A DNA stretch of 64,000 bases from Anniella stebbinsi (GCA_029215795.1 JARDYH010000003.1:67836109-67900108), one strand, 5' to 3'; positions 1 through 12,118 are shown, counted from the stretch's first letter. The notes: generated by a model from the letters alone, not told the origin. Numbers and translations: made by a program.

Positions 1-861
1 CACTGGAATTGCACCTTTTTTTGTTCACTAAAGATGTTTTAGCCCAACCAAAAGCCTGAACTGAAAGTGGTAAGAGCTAGAAAGCAAATAGTTTAACTAG
101 ACTTTTGAATAAGGTATTCTCTCTTATAAAACTGTATGATCTTTAAGATCTGCAACACAGGCCCTTCTCCAGGTGCCCCTATCATCAGAGGTGTGGTGGG
201 TGGCTTCCCAGTAGGGGTGCCCGATTTATGGGATTCGCTTTCCATACCAGTTAGGAAGGCACCATATTAAACCATCTTCACATTCACCAGATCTTTTAAT
301 TATGACTCATTAGGTTTATGCTTCTGTCTTTTATTGTTTTTACTTTTACCTCCCTCTCTTGTTCTGCCCTTTTTATGATTAAGTTCTTATTTTGTGGTTA
401 TTGATATATCCATTCTTATACTGTCTTCCAACATCTACTCCTGGGGTGCTTTACAAATAAAATGATAAATTAACAATACAAAAGGGAAATACAAACAAAG
501 ACAACAAAACTACCATTAAAAGCAGCATAAAAACCAGATCTAAAATAACCCTTTTAAAGGCCTCGTTAAATAGATATTGTTTTACTATATCAATTCTTTA
601 AATTTTATTGTTTTACTTGTGAGGCGCTTTGTAAACTGCAAAGTGGAAATGCAATATATAAACTCTTAAAACAAGTATTTGTATGGAAAGTTTAAACCCA
701 CTTTTCTTAAAGAGAAAACATTATGGCATGAAAGTGAAGGAGTTGTCAGTGCTGACATTGCATGGAGATGCTGATAGAATTGGATCGAGAGGTTCCCTAG
801 AAAGGAAAAACCAGAATGTAGTGTGCAGGTGGGCATGTAGAAAATAATGAGTTTTTAATCC

Positions 862-945
862 TGCTCAAGGTCCCCAGCAACTGGTGGATATAGGCTTTCT
901 GCCTCTGATACTGGAAGTAGCACATAGCCATAGCCTTCTCCTCCA
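862..945 (-). mobile_element. CR1 LINE fragment
   Basis: Short match to the CR1 3' region: CCCCAGCAACTGGTGGATAT and CTGCCTCTGATACTGGAAG. Confidence 0.6.
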
Positions 946-2734
946 AGAAAGGGTAGGAGGAAGGCTCATAGGCCAGATGGGCAATCTTCGTGGGCTGGGA
1001 GTTGCTCTTCCTTGTGGTTATCTCTCCTTAGTTATGGCAGATGCTTAAACTCATACAGAAGTTTAAAACCATGTTCATTCTTACTAGGTTCTATAAGTCA
1101 CTGTCTTAAAGGTCAAGTACAGGGACCTATACAGAGCTGAATTAGGACTTTTCTGGTTGTTTTGTTTGCCAGTTTCTAAACATTTATCAGAGCAATTTGA
1201 AAACCTTTAACTGAAGTTAGTAGGTATCTCTTCCAAGTTTGACCCTGTTTCTATCATTCAGATTCTTTCCTTTGTTTGCAACAGCTTAATTTTTTGCAAG
1301 ACATTCAGCATATGATATCCCTCAGAAAAAGTAGACAAAATCTAGTCTTTGCCAGTGACATATATTTGCCAGTTGACAACTGAGCTACAGCGTAAGGCAG
1401 GGTAGGCAACAAAACCAAAAACATTTCTGCCCAAAATCACCTTATTTCTGCATCATAGCATGATGTAGTAAAAACATATCAACACCTTTATAACTTACAT
1501 TTATATTTATAGGGTAATAAATGACAGAAAGTATTTTCAAACAAGGATTTTCTTATTTCATAAGCTGAATTGTGTAACATCATCACACGGGGAAATCGCG
1601 TTTGCTTACCATCCATCAGTTCTCCGCCCGCGTGTTTGTCCCCCATTACTTCCTCTTTTGAAAGAGAAAGTAAACAATTTATACGTGGCCCATTCAGTGG
1701 GCTGTTTTGATCCTGCTGCTTCTCCTGCACACAGCAGGAAATAGCGGCAGTTGCCATCTTTAAAAATAAGTCGAACTTTCTGGGTGTTTTTTTGTCACGC
1801 AAAGAAAGCTAGAAGGGGCAGGAGGCGCACGGGAAGCAGACAATGTTGTGAGAGGGACCCGTGAAAATATGTGAGTGCCCAGCAATGAGCGTGCAATAAA
1901 ACGCTCATCCGATGGAGCTCTTAGTGTACAACAATGTATTTATTCTTCGGACCAATTTGTAATTAATTATATTCTTTATTACTTGGTGTTTCAGCTCTGA
2001 ACAAAAGCTACAATTCTCAACTAATGTAGACAGACGTTGGCATTTCTTGACTCTCAGTTGAAGTATTGGGGGATGAAAGTATTACACTTACATCCCCCAA
2101 CTAAGAAGGAATTTGGGCCTTTTGAGTAGATATTTGGCTAAAATGTGCATAGCTCTCAGACTACGGTTATGCAGCTTAGTACCCTTTACAATTTCCAATG
2201 GTACATTTCCAAAGCAATACTTTTCAAAACAATACATTGTAAACATACTACTTGTGTCATGTTATGTTTGTTGCTTAGAGGAAACCAATAAAGTTAGTGG
2301 CACTTAGGAACAGTATCTTTGCTGTTACAAGCACTAGGACAGCTGTAATGAGAGAAGTGTGGACTTTGCTGCAAAGACAGAAAATATATTTCCAGCAAGC
2401 AAAGGATAATGGCATCTTGTATACCCAGCAGGCCAGTTGCATTGTTTGTGTCTGCTTACAGTCCCCTTTTAACTCAACACAGACTGTTTTTAACTTGGCG
2501 TTGGATATGACCTTACAGCCAAGATGCTGTAGAAACATATTTAAATGCATGATCTTGCACTTCTCAGCGCCCTTCAGTGCTAGAGGATATTGACAACTAA
2601 AGGTTTCCTTTTCCAAAAAAACACATTTGCATTAGTGCACACACATTTTCCAAGTTCAAAGGCGTCGCTGTTAAACATGAAAAGCAAACTCTATAATTTT
2701 AAATTAGGACTCCAATTCTGTAGCCTTCTAACTG

Positions 2735-2737
<3 letters not shown>

Positions 2738-2770
<33 letters not shown>
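2738..2770. repeat. (GT)n microsatellite
   Basis: About 16 uninterrupted GT units. Confidence 0.95.
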
Positions 2771-2772
<2 letters not shown>

Positions 2773-3473
2773 ATGATGTTGCAGCCCGTCACGCTAAAAG
2801 CAGGAGTGCAGATGGGGTGGGGGGATTCCCCAGGCCTTTACTGAGGACCCTCCATTGTATTGGTTCATATTGCCTGAGGCTATAGGACAAAGAAGGGTCA
2901 TCCAACCTTTCATCTTTGACCTCCAGGGTAATGGCTTACAGAGTCAAATAGAAAGTCTATTCCCAGAATTCCTTGCAAGTGAGCTGAAGTGCTGAAGAGT
3001 TTCATAGGACAAGCAACAGTCCAGAGAGGGACCAGGAAGAGGCCCAAAAACTCACTTTATCGCCTTGCAGCCTATTCCTTGCAGATGAGCTAGAGTGGTT
3101 CCTAAACTGTGAGGGACAACAAGGCACTGCAGCAGCCCAGACTGGGATGGAGGAAGTTGTTTGTTTGGTTTAAGGGCTCTGAAAGCCATGGCAAAAACTA
3201 CATACACTGATGCCCTGAACCAAAAGTATTCCAAAGGCTTGGAATATGCTGAGTTGCATGCCCATATTGGCTGCATCAGGTGAGCGAACCATTAGTTAAC
3301 TGATACTGGTAAAAGATTTCCCAAGATCTACCACAGAGCAAGAAAGGCTTTTTATGCTTCAGGCAGAACTGGCAGCAAACCTCAAGGTGCCCTCAGGCAT
3401 GGTACTGAAAAAGCCTCCCACTTCCACTCACTGGCCATCTCCGCCACTCACTGGCCATCTCCGCCATCTCCTT

Positions 3474-3623
3474 GAGCCTATCTACACACGCAGGATAAAA
3501 CACTTTGAAAACATTTTGAAAACTGTATATGGAGTGTGTGCTGGGCTCCAACAGTTCTCAAAACTGTTATAAACCGTTTTAAACTGTTTTAAACCATTTT
3601 AAAGCAGTAGTGTAGATAGGCTC
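3474..3623. mobile_element. Hairpin MITE, GAGCCTATCT family, copy 1
   Basis: Inverted ends GAGCCTATCTACAC ... GTGTAGATAGGCTC with an AT-rich interior of repeated AAACTGTT/AAACCGTTTT motifs. No clear target duplication. Two further copies are at 13976 and 27996. Confidence 0.78.
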
Positions 3624-3733
3624 TCTCTCACCTGCCAGCTGCCTCCTTCAGTCTGTCTGCTTGCCACCATCACCATTGTGAGGCTCTGGCACCACCATTT
3701 TGCCTGTTGGCTCATCCCTTGTATGAATGCAGC

Positions 3734-3938
3734 ACCTGTTGAAATTCCCTCTTCATCGCAACAGTTAAAGCATCAGGAGCCCTACCTAGTGTGATCAGAT
3801 ACAAAAGAGGGCAGGGCTTCTGCCGCTTTAACTATTGCAATGAAGAGAAAATTTCAACAGGTGCTGCATGCATACAAATGACACCTGCTGAAATTCCCTT
3901 TTCTATTCAACTGTCCTCCTTTTCATATGGTCACCCTA
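3734..3938. mobile_element. Fragment of the TAGGSTGACC MITE family
   Basis: Contains CACCTGTTGAAATTCCCTC, its inverted partner GAAAATTTCAACAGGTG, and ends CATATGGTCACCCTA, matching the right end of the copies at 48 and 53.5 kb. The left terminus is missing. Confidence 0.72.
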
Positions 3939-4364
3939 GGCCATAGTCAGAGATGGGCTCTTCTGGACTATAGGCCCTTGGCAACTCCCCAACATGTGTG
4001 CTTGCTGGTCAAATCTCTTTTGATGATTTAGTTGACAAATTCTCCAAAATGAAAGCAAGAAAGAAGTCATTCAAATCGGTTCAATCCTGACAAGACTGAG
4101 GGCTTGTTTGTCAGGAGACAATCTAATCCTAGGATTGAGAGTACAGCCTCTCAATCCTGGGACTGCACTCTCTCTGAAAGAGAAACTGCACAGTTGGGGA
4201 GGGGGTTGTTCCTGGATATTCAGGTGGGGGCCATGGCCACGAATGCCTCCACTTGTGCCTTTTTCTGCAGCAGATAGATCTGACCAGAGTGACACATGCC
4301 TTAGTCAGTCTCTGCAACTCACTCCAGATAGACCATGGACCACCTATGGGCCACCCCTAATTTA

Positions 4365-4430
4365 GCCCAACATCCTCTTTCCCCCAGTGGCCAACCAGAT
4401 GCCTCTGGAAAGCCCACAAGTCGTATTTGA
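4365..4430 (-). mobile_element. CR1 LINE fragment
   Basis: CCCAACATCCTCTTTCCCCC followed by AGTGGCCAACCAGATGCCTC and GGAAAGCCCACAAG, matching the CR1 3' end. Confidence 0.6.
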
Positions 4431-5207
4431 AGGAAATATAATGAGACCTGTTGCCCCCATACCCATTAATTGGTACTCAAAGTCTAATTCTAAATCTGGA
4501 GGTTGCCCATACCCAGTATACCTAAGAACATTAATAGAGACCTTTCTCCTTTGAATGTGCTAAGCCCATCCCCACATCTTGTGGAGGGTGAATTAATTGC
4601 ATGATGTGTGAAGAGCTACTTCCTTTTTTCTGTCCTGAATCTCTTGCAAATCAGTTTAATTGGCTGCCCCCCCCTCCAAGTTCTAGTGTTATGTTAGAAG
4701 GAAATTGAAAAAAATGGATGTAGATTTAATCATTTTGTCTGATAGATGGTGCAGCAACGGAATGATAGTTGCTTATTATATCATTATCAAGGAGCCATCT
4801 GTTCCTTGATTTCAGGAAGAACGCATCAGGAAGAACAACATGGGTGGAAGACTTCATAGGTACTTGGGTTGGTGTGGGAGTAACCACAGCAGTAGCAACC
4901 ATGTTTATTCACGGATTTGTAAAGGGTATCTGTGTCTCATTTTCATTACTTGGAGGACAGGCAGCATGAAGGCTTCCAGTTAAAAGTAGTAATGGCTATG
5001 TATTATTATTTTTAAAACTGGATACTTCTGCTGGTGATTTCCTTCTCTGATGCAATTCCTAAAGAGCACATACATAATTTTAACACAGAAACGAGTAACT
5101 GCGGAGGAAAGATTGAAAGAAAGATTAGAGTGGGTAGCTGGATGTACTTCATTTAGATTTTTTTTAGCAAATTTAAATTATCTTTCAAGTCAGAAACCTC
5201 TTAGCAG

Positions 5208-5232
5208 TATATATATATATATATATATATAT
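5208..5232. repeat. (TA)n microsatellite
   Basis: About 12 TA units. Confidence 0.93.
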
Positions 5233-6575
5233 CCTTATGCCTTCCTACTCCTGTGTTAGGAAAAGCTGCTTTATCATAAATCAGAGCAGTGGTCCAAAAC
5301 ATTTACTGGAGACTTTAATGCCATTAGGATTTTACAGCCAACATCAACTCAAATAAACTGGCACTCTCTTACTCTAATCACAAATCTTAGACAATGTGGA
5401 AGTCACTGCAGAATTATAACAGACAATACTTGAGACTATCAAATGTAAAGCATTAAGGACTTGACAACTGACACACCAAAAGAAAAAGAAAAAAGAATCA
5501 AACGGGCTTTGAAAATAGCTTGTTAATCATCACTTTTGTTCCCTGCAAAATGGTGGCACCAATTCCAGATCTTGTTTCTAGCATGTAATGCAACTCCCAC
5601 TGATGGAAGTACAAAAGCCAAGCAGAGGTATGGATAACCCACCCCCCAAAATGTTATACAGTAAATTATTATAGAATTGAGGCCCAACACACTGCTATGA
5701 GGTAGATTCATGGTATAGAAATATCAGTGGATATTAACTATAATAACTATAATTCAACATCCTGGCATAACAGTTGGGGTATCATTTGAGTGTCAGATGC
5801 TACTCAAAATGTCAGACCATGGAAATAATCAAGAGAGACTAGACTATTTTGTAATCTGTGCTGTGAATATGTCCTGGTAGCATCCAGAGAACTGGTTATA
5901 TTTGGATTCAGTAAACTATTCTATTTGGTTTACTCTATTAAGATTGCAGCCCTATGCACACTTTCCAGGGAGTAAGCAAATTAGAACTCAGGGAAGCATA
6001 CTTCTGATTTGATGTGTTTAGGATTGTGCTGTAAAAGTTACATATTGCCCATGCTTGTTTAATGGCATCTAGTTAATATATTACCTAAGTAGTCACAAAG
6101 TAATGCTTTGATTCCATGACAGTTTTAGTTCTAGTCATATTAATTCTATTTCTGTAGATTTATCTGATGTAAAAAGATCTGGTCACAGAGCAGCAAGAGT
6201 TGCTTATTGTATCATTGTAGAATTGCCATCTGTTCATAGGTTTAAGGAGAAGGCCAAAGCAGTTGCCTCAGTAAACCAGGTCACATGGCTAAACAGAAAA
6301 ACAAGAACTGTTTCACATACCACAGTGAAGTATTTGGGGAAAACACTGGAATCTTACATTGAATATTATCCCACTTTCTGTAAATACTTTTATATTTAGA
6401 TATGTGTATTTCAATATATTAGTTAGAACTAGTTCTCCAGTACTCTCTCTTCAAAATGCCAGAATTCAATACTATTTACTAACAGACTGTTAGAGCAAGT
6501 CTCAAAAACAAGGAAGATAGCATACTACTTGAAAAATTACCTTCAACTGAATATTAAGTCTCATTCTAGTAGATC

Positions 6576-6656
6576 ACCAGAGTAGAATCCAACTAGAGTC
6601 CTAATCCTATTCATTTCTATGAGTCTACTCTAGACAGGACTTAGTTGGATTCTACT
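6576..6656. repeat. Small hairpin repeat before the truncated LINE
   Basis: AGTAGAATCCAACTAGAGTC at the left pairs with GACTTAGTTGGATTCTACT at the right in inverted orientation. It is a miniature palindromic repeat. It directly abuts the 5' truncation point of the LINE at 6656. Confidence 0.6.
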
Positions 6657-7245
6657 TTGAGGCTCGACTTCTGCAATGTGCTGTACATAGGGCTACCTCT
6701 ATGCCTAGTACAGAAACTTCAACTAGTTCAAAATATGCAGCCGGGTTGGTCACCGGTACACCTAGGGGTGCCCATATCACACCAGCTTTCAATTCACTTC
6801 ACTGGCTACCAATTAGTTTCCGGGTGAAATACAAAGTGTTAGTTATCACCTTTAAAGCCCTACATGGTTTGGGTCCAGGTTACCTGTGGGATCACCTTCT
6901 CCCATACAATCCACCCCACACACTCAGGTCCTCTGGGAAGAATTTGCTACAGTCAGCCAAAACTAGGCTGACAACCGTTACCCAGAGGACCTTCTCTTCT
7001 GCTGCTTCCAGACTGTGGAATGGCCTGCCAGAGAAGATTTTTCAACTTAATAGTCTCTTTGACTTTAAGAAAGCCATAAACACCTATCTCTTCTGGCAGG
7101 CCTACCCAGTTGAATTTTAAGAGTTTTATTGGTATTTTAATAATGTATTAGTTTTATGTGCTTTTAATCAGTTTTATGTGCTTTATATTTGATGTTGTTG
7201 CCCGCCTCGATCCAGAGGGAGAGGCGGGTAAGAAATAAATAAATA

Positions 7246-7246
<1 letters not shown>
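6656..7246 (+). mobile_element. 5'-truncated L2/CR1-group LINE, 3' end
   Basis: Begins abruptly in the C-terminal coding region and runs through the 3' UTR to GCCCGCCTCGATCCAGAGG...GGTAAGAAATAAAT, then an ATT run (7246-7277). It has the same 3' end as the LINE copies at 8.3 and 59 kb. Truncation at the 5' end is typical of target-primed reverse transcription. Confidence 0.85.
6701..7120 (+). pseudogene. LINE ORF2 C-terminal fragment
   Basis: About 140 codons ending at the natural stop (AYPVEF). Conserved motifs are SLHWLPISFRVKYKVL, FKALHGLGPGYL and RLWNGLPE. This is the conserved region after RT in L2-like elements; its biochemical role is unclear. It is 5' truncated, so no endonuclease or RT is present. 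Confidence 0.8.

Positions 7247-7277
<31 letters not shown>
7246..7277. repeat. (ATT)n tail of the truncated LINE
   Basis: About ten ATT units directly after the LINE 3' end. Confidence 0.93.
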
Positions 7278-7279
<2 letters not shown>

Positions 7280-7441
7280 CACATGTACCTGCTGTACTTT
7301 AAGATTCTCATGACAGGCCTTTCTTTGCAGGTGGCAAGAGAGCCTTTTCAGTGGTGGCACCCCAGCTTGGAATGAGAAATTGTGTATTTATTAATTACGA
7401 CCTTGGATTTCCCCAGTACCTCAACAAATAATTTACAAGTT

Positions 7442-8065
7442 GCATAGAAAAGTTACAAATATATCAGAAAAACCCCTGATCATTGGAGCTGCTGTCTCAA
7501 CTCCAAATCTGGTGTTCAATTGGACCCAGAATATTTGGGGGGGGGGGCTGTTGAGCCTCTCCAAGAGAAATTTATCTTTGCTTTCTAGCACAAGTCTTCA
7601 CCATTCAAAATCCTCAGCAAAGCCTCAGTCAAGCTACTGCTTTTTACCAACAGTTAATCTTCCAAAATGAGGAGAAAATATCACTGGCTGACTTTACAGG
7701 GGTGTTGTAAGCATTATTATTTATGTCTGTAAAGCCAATTGAGCACAGTATGAATACCAAGTATTATTATATTGAAAGTTGTCCTCTCACATTTTCCTTT
7801 GGGCTGTGCCAACTCCTTGAAATATAAACTTTGTAAAACTAAGGCCTATCTTCATGACATTTCTAAAAATATTTTTTAACATCCAGTTGAGATCTTAGAT
7901 GGTGAAGACATGTGCTAGAAAGCAAAGATAAATTTCTCTTGGAAAGGCTAAATGGTCTCCCCGTCCCCTTTGATATTCAGGGTCCAACTGATCACTAGAT
8001 TTGGAGTTGAGACAGAAGCTTCTATGATCAGTGATTTTTCTAATATATTTGTAACTTTTCTATGC
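7442..8065. mobile_element. Long-inverted-repeat element (~165-bp arms)
   Basis: Left arm 7442-7604 and right arm 7899-8065 are inverted copies, with shared stretches such as GCATAGAAAAGTTACAAATA, TCTCAACTCCAAATCT and AAGAGAAATTTATCTTTGC. The ~290-bp centre is AT-rich with no coding capacity. Arms this long suggest a foldback-type or internally deleted DNA transposon. The superfamily is not identifiable by eye. Confidence 0.75.
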
Positions 8066-8219
8066 CTCCTGTAATGATATTGCTTTGGCTTTATACATGC
8101 ACTTACCACTCTCAAGCAACAGCACCTTGGTAAATATCATCGTCATGGGGAAAAGCTATAGTTCAGTGGTCAAGAACATGCTTTGCATAGAAAAGGTCTT
8201 AGGTTCAAGACTGTCTCTA

Positions 8220-8223
<4 letters not shown>

Positions 8224-8261
<38 letters not shown>
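8224..8261. repeat. (TA)n at the 3' end of the minus-strand LINE
   Basis: About 19 TA units directly adjoining the LINE 3' UTR. Confidence 0.93.
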
Positions 8262-8264
<3 letters not shown>

Positions 8265-8515
8265 CCCTCTCCCTCCGGATCTAGGCAGGGAACAACATAA
8301 TCACAAAACACACAAAACTGATTAAAATACATAAAACCAGTATATCATTAAAAAATACCAATAAAACACCAATAAAACACTGAAAATTAATCTGAGTAGG
8401 CCTGCCAGAAGAGCTTAATCTTTATAGATCTTTTAAATTTCTGAAGACTGGTAAGTTCACGGATCTCTCCCGGCAGGTCATTCCATAATCTGGGAGTGGC
8501 AGAAGAGAAGGTCCT

Positions 8516-9131
8516 CTAGGTAACAGTTGTCAGTCTAGTTTTTGTTGCCTGTAATAAATTCTTCCCAGAGGACCTAAGTGTGCGGGGCGGATTGTATGGG
8601 AGAAGGTGATCCCGCAGGTACCCTGGACCCAAACCATGTAGGGCTTTAAAGGTAATGACCAACACTTTGTACTTTGCCCGGAAACTAACTGGCAGCCAGT
8701 GGAGAGATTTCAAAGCTGGTGTGATATGGTCACCCCTAGGTGTACCAGTGACCAACCTGGCTGCCATATTTTGAACTAGTTGAAGTTTCCGGACTAGGCA
8801 CAGAGGTAGCCCTATGTACAGCGCATTGCAGAAGTCGAGTCTCGAAGTTACCAGCGTGTGCACTACCATCTTTAGATCTTCCAACTCTAGGAAGGGGCGC
8901 AGCTGGTGTATCAGCCAAAGCTGATAGTAGGCACTCCTGGCTGTCGCATCTATCTGGGCTGTCATTTGGAGCGACGGATCCAGGAGCACCCCCCAAGCTG
9001 CGAACACAGTCTTTCAGGGGGAATGTAACCCCATCAAGAACTGGTTGACACACCTCCAACCCCAGGTTGTGGCCCTTGACAGTAAGCACTTCCATCTTGT
9101 CTGGATTCAGCTTCAGTTTGTTTTTCCTCAT
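8516..9131 (-). pseudogene. LINE ORF2 C-terminal region (frameshifted)
   Basis: Two overlapping frames cover it: 9131-8736 and 9007-8516. A frameshift near 9000 (in a run of C) moves the homology from one to the other. Recognisable parts are LDFCNALYIGLPLCLV, LVQNMAARLVTGTPRG and SLHWLPVSFRAKYKVL. The 3' UTR continues down to about 8262. Confidence 0.78.
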
Positions 9132-9911
9132 CTAGCCCATTACCGCCTCCAAGCATTCATTCAGAGGAGACACACTATCCTTAGCTGATGCTATTGTCAG
9201 AGGCATAGAGAAATATATTTGGGTGTCATCAGCATACTGATAGCACCCCGCCCCGTGCCTCCGGATGATCTCTCCCAGTGGTTTCATGTAGATGTTAAAC
9301 AGCATTGGGGATAGGATGGCGCCTTGTGGTACACCACATAGGAGCTCCTTCTTTGAGGAGCAACTATCCCCAAGCATCACCATCTGGAACCTACCCGAGA
9401 GGTAGGACCGGAACCACTGAAGCACAGTGCCCCCGATTCCCAATCCCCTCAGGCGTTCCAGAAGGATACCATGGTCGATGGTATCGAAAGCCGCTGAGAG
9501 GTCCAGAAGTACCAACAGGGACACACTCCCCCTGTCAATACTCAAGCGTAGATCATCCACTAAGGCGACCATAGCAGTCTCAACTCCATATCCTGCCCTG
9601 AAGCTGGTTTGAAATGGGTCTAGAAAATCTGTATCATCCAAAACTACTTGGAGTTGGAAGGCAACCGCCCTCTCAATCGCCTTGCCCAGAAACGGAAGGT
9701 TCGATACTAGTCTGTAATTATTAAGATCTAGGGGATCCAGGGAGGGCTTTTGTAGAAGCGGCCGTACTAATGCTTCTTTTAAACAAGGTGGAAAACTCCC
9801 CTCCCTGAGAGATGTATTAATAATATGTTGAAATTGTAATCTAATTACATCTCCTCCCTGGGCAACCAGCCAAGAAGGGCAGGGATCGAGAGGGCAAGTC
9901 GTTTTCCTCAC
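9132..9911 (-). pseudogene. LINE reverse transcriptase domain
   Basis: 259 codons with non-LTR RT motifs in order: SLDPLDLNNYRLVSNLPFLGK, LDLSAAFDTIDH, GVPQGAILSPMLFNIYM and the catalytic YADD in CYQYADDTQIY. The frame continues past a TAG at 9134-9132 into the C-terminal region. RT motifs are intact, but the ORF is broken up- and downstream. Confidence 0.86.
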
Positions 9912-10525
9912 TCGTCAAAGCAGCTTGTCCACGTCCTCGGTACTCACCAACTGAAACTGATCCAGTGTAATTCTACTTGTGGAGTTGCTGGACACTCCAT
10001 TGTCAGTGTCTGCTACAACGACGGCATCTTATCTGAGAGATTTTATCTGTGAAATGGTCGTTAAAAGCATTACAGCGAACTACCGAAGGCTCTAAAATCG
10101 GGTTCAGGGGAGAAGGTGCCTGAGTTAGACCCCTCACCACCCTGAACAGTTCTGCTGGATGTGAATTCGCAGACGCAATGCGTGCAGAGAAGAAAGTGTT
10201 CTTCGCTGCACGTATTGCCACCCCATAGGAACAAAGATGTTCTCTATGTCATGTCTTATCGGATATAAGTCGAGTTTTCCGCCATTGGCGCTCCAGTCGT
10301 CGTCCTTTCCGCTTCAACTCTCAGAGATCTTCTGTATACCAGGGCGCCCGATTAGAAGCGGGTCGGAGAGGACATTTGGGGGCGATCGTGTCGATAGCCC
10401 TAGTTAAGTCTTGATTCCATCTATTGACTAGGGCTTCTACAGGATCATCGATGATACCAGCCATAGAACCCTCCAAGGCCTTCTGGAATCCAGAAGGATC
10501 CATCAGCCTTCGAGGGTGGACCATC

Positions 10526-11374
10526 TTAATAGGTCCACCACCCCCTGCAGGGGTGGGTGGTAGCTGTGATGCTAACCCTGACCAGAAAGTGGTCTGTCCA
10601 TGACAATGCAGGGGTATTTGTTACCTCCGCCCACAGATTTGTCTGTTCGGAGCTGAAAACAGCATCTAGGGTGTGACCTGCTGAATGTGTAGGTCCAGAG
10701 ACCAATTGGGATAGGCCCATGGTTGTCATGGATGCCATGAACTCCCGAGCTGCACCTGACAAACCAGCCTCGAATGGGATGTTGAAGTCGCCCAGGACCA
10801 AAAGCCTGGGCGAATCCAACACCAGCTCCGAGACCAGTTCCGTGAGCTCGGTAAGGGAGTCTGATAGGCAGCAGGGTGGCTGGTACACTAACAGAATCCC
10901 TAGTCTATCCCTGGCCTTCAGATTCAGGTACACTCACTCGATGTGATTCAATTGCCGGACAGAAAGTCTGGTCAGGTTAAGATTGTCCTTGTAGACCACA
11001 GCTACTCCACCCCCCCGCCCACTTTCCCTCACATGCCCACTAACACAGTACCTAGCTGGGAGAGCCTGGGCCCATGTTGGCCCACTGTCATCTCTCAGCC
11101 AGGTTTCGGTGAAGCATGCCAGGTCGGCCTCCTCATCTATAAGGAGGTCATAGATGATATTTGTTTTGTTTTTAACCGACCAGGCATTGCATAGCAAGGA
11201 AAGGTTCTGTGGGTGGCCTGGTTCATTCTCCAAGTTCCCTGGGGTAGCAGGGCGATCAGAAGGCAAGATGGTTGTTAAATATCTATCTCTCCTTCCCCTG
11301 TAATGGCACTTCGCCCTGCTATCACCATATCTCCCTTTGCCCTGCACAACAGATATTGCCGCTCCCAGGCACAT
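10526..11374 (-). pseudogene. LINE apurinic-type endonuclease domain (interrupted)
   Basis: One frame with a TGA at 10936-10934. Endonuclease motifs include LSLLCNAWSVKNKT, DLACFTETWL, LVLGDFN and SWTDHFLV (the SDH-like motif). It would nick target DNA to prime reverse transcription. The stop makes it inactive. Confidence 0.82.
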
Positions 11375-11404
11375 TACAGCTCAGCTGCACTCCCGGCCAC
11401 CTCA

Positions 11405-11795
11405 AGCGTTTCAGAGGGGTGGGCTGGGCCGGTGTCCCGAGCCTTGCCAAAGATGGGCTGGGCTGGGCTGGGCTGTAGGAGGCGCAACGAGCGAGCGATC
11501 TCTTACAAACACCTCCTTCTCCCCGCCGGTGTTTCGAGCCTTTCCAAAGGTGGGCTGGGCTGTAGGAGGCGCAACGAGCGAGCGAGCTCTTACGCACACC
11601 TCCTCCTCCTCCCAGCTGGTGTTTTGAGCCTTTCCAAAGGTGGGCTGGGCTTGGCTGTAGGGAGGCACAGCGAGCGAGCAAGTGAGCTCTTACGCACACC
11701 TCCTTCTCCTCCCAGCTGATGTTCCGAACCTTTCCAAAGGTGGGCTGGGCTGGGCTGTAGGGAGGCGCAGCGAGCGAGCTCTTATGCACTATACT
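11405..11795 (-). repeat. Tandem ~95-bp GC-rich monomers at the LINE 5' end
   Basis: About four imperfect units, each with CCTTTCCAAAGGTGGGCTGGG, TGTAGGAGGCGCAACGAGCG and a CTCTTACGCACACCTCC segment. The AAAGG anchor recurs at 11449, 11546, 11636 and 11736 (spacings 97, 90 and 100 bp). It abuts the 5' end of the minus-strand LINE, so it may be that element's promoter or 5' UTR, as in mouse L1 monomers. Overlapping ORFs here (11322-11849) follow from the repeat. Confidence 0.8.
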
Positions 11796-12052
11796 AGGGG
11801 ATAGTTGCAACAGCCCCCTGACTGTCCCTCCTAATTTTGACCATTCCACTTTAAAAACAAAGTTGCAACATACAAGGCTTTAGAAGAAGAATGAAATATT
11901 TTTCAGACTATTGCATTAGTTGAACCACCTGATTATTACGTCTTCAATCATGCAAAGAACATTCATAAAATCACACTGATTTCAATAAAACTTACAACAT
12001 TCACAATATACTAAAATGTATTTCTAAAAATGAGCTGCAATATACATTAATG

Positions 12053-12118
12053 CTGCAGTCCTATACTTACCTAGGGGTAAGTCCCATTGAACAAAGTAGA
12101 TGTGTATAGGATTGCACG
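12053..12118. repeat. TGCAATCCTAT-type short palindromic repeat
   Basis: TGCAGTCCTATACTTACC ... GTATAGGATTGCA, with GGTAAGTCCCATTGAAC inside. Related degenerate copies are at 5945-6032, 23408-23502 and 50127-50183 (AGTAAACCCATTGA-like motifs). Confidence 0.6.

Larger units (their letters stand above)
8262..11400 (-). mobile_element. Near full-length but decayed L2/CR1-group LINE
   Basis: A minus-strand LINE whose 3' end abuts a (TA)n run (8224-8261). It carries endonuclease (about 11240-10526), linker, RT (9911-9132) and C-terminal domain (9131-8390), in the order of a Jockey/L2-type ORF2. It has several stops (10936-10934, 9134-9132) and frame changes (about 10000, near 9000). It shares a family with the copies at 6.7 and 59 kb. 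A tandem array lies directly at its 5' side. Confidence 0.88.

Noticed and set aside
1488..1802. 104-codon minus ORF as an exon or gene
   Set aside because: No recognisable family. A donor-like GTAAGC near 1605 exists, but no supporting acceptor or conservation can be judged.
9305..9574. Plus-strand ORFs over the LINE RT
   Set aside because: Antisense shadows of the minus-strand RT domain; the same pattern recurs at 60088-60395.
11322..11849. 175-codon and overlapping ORFs on both strands
   Set aside because: They are created by the ~95-bp tandem monomers; the peptides repeat themselves and are not a protein family.
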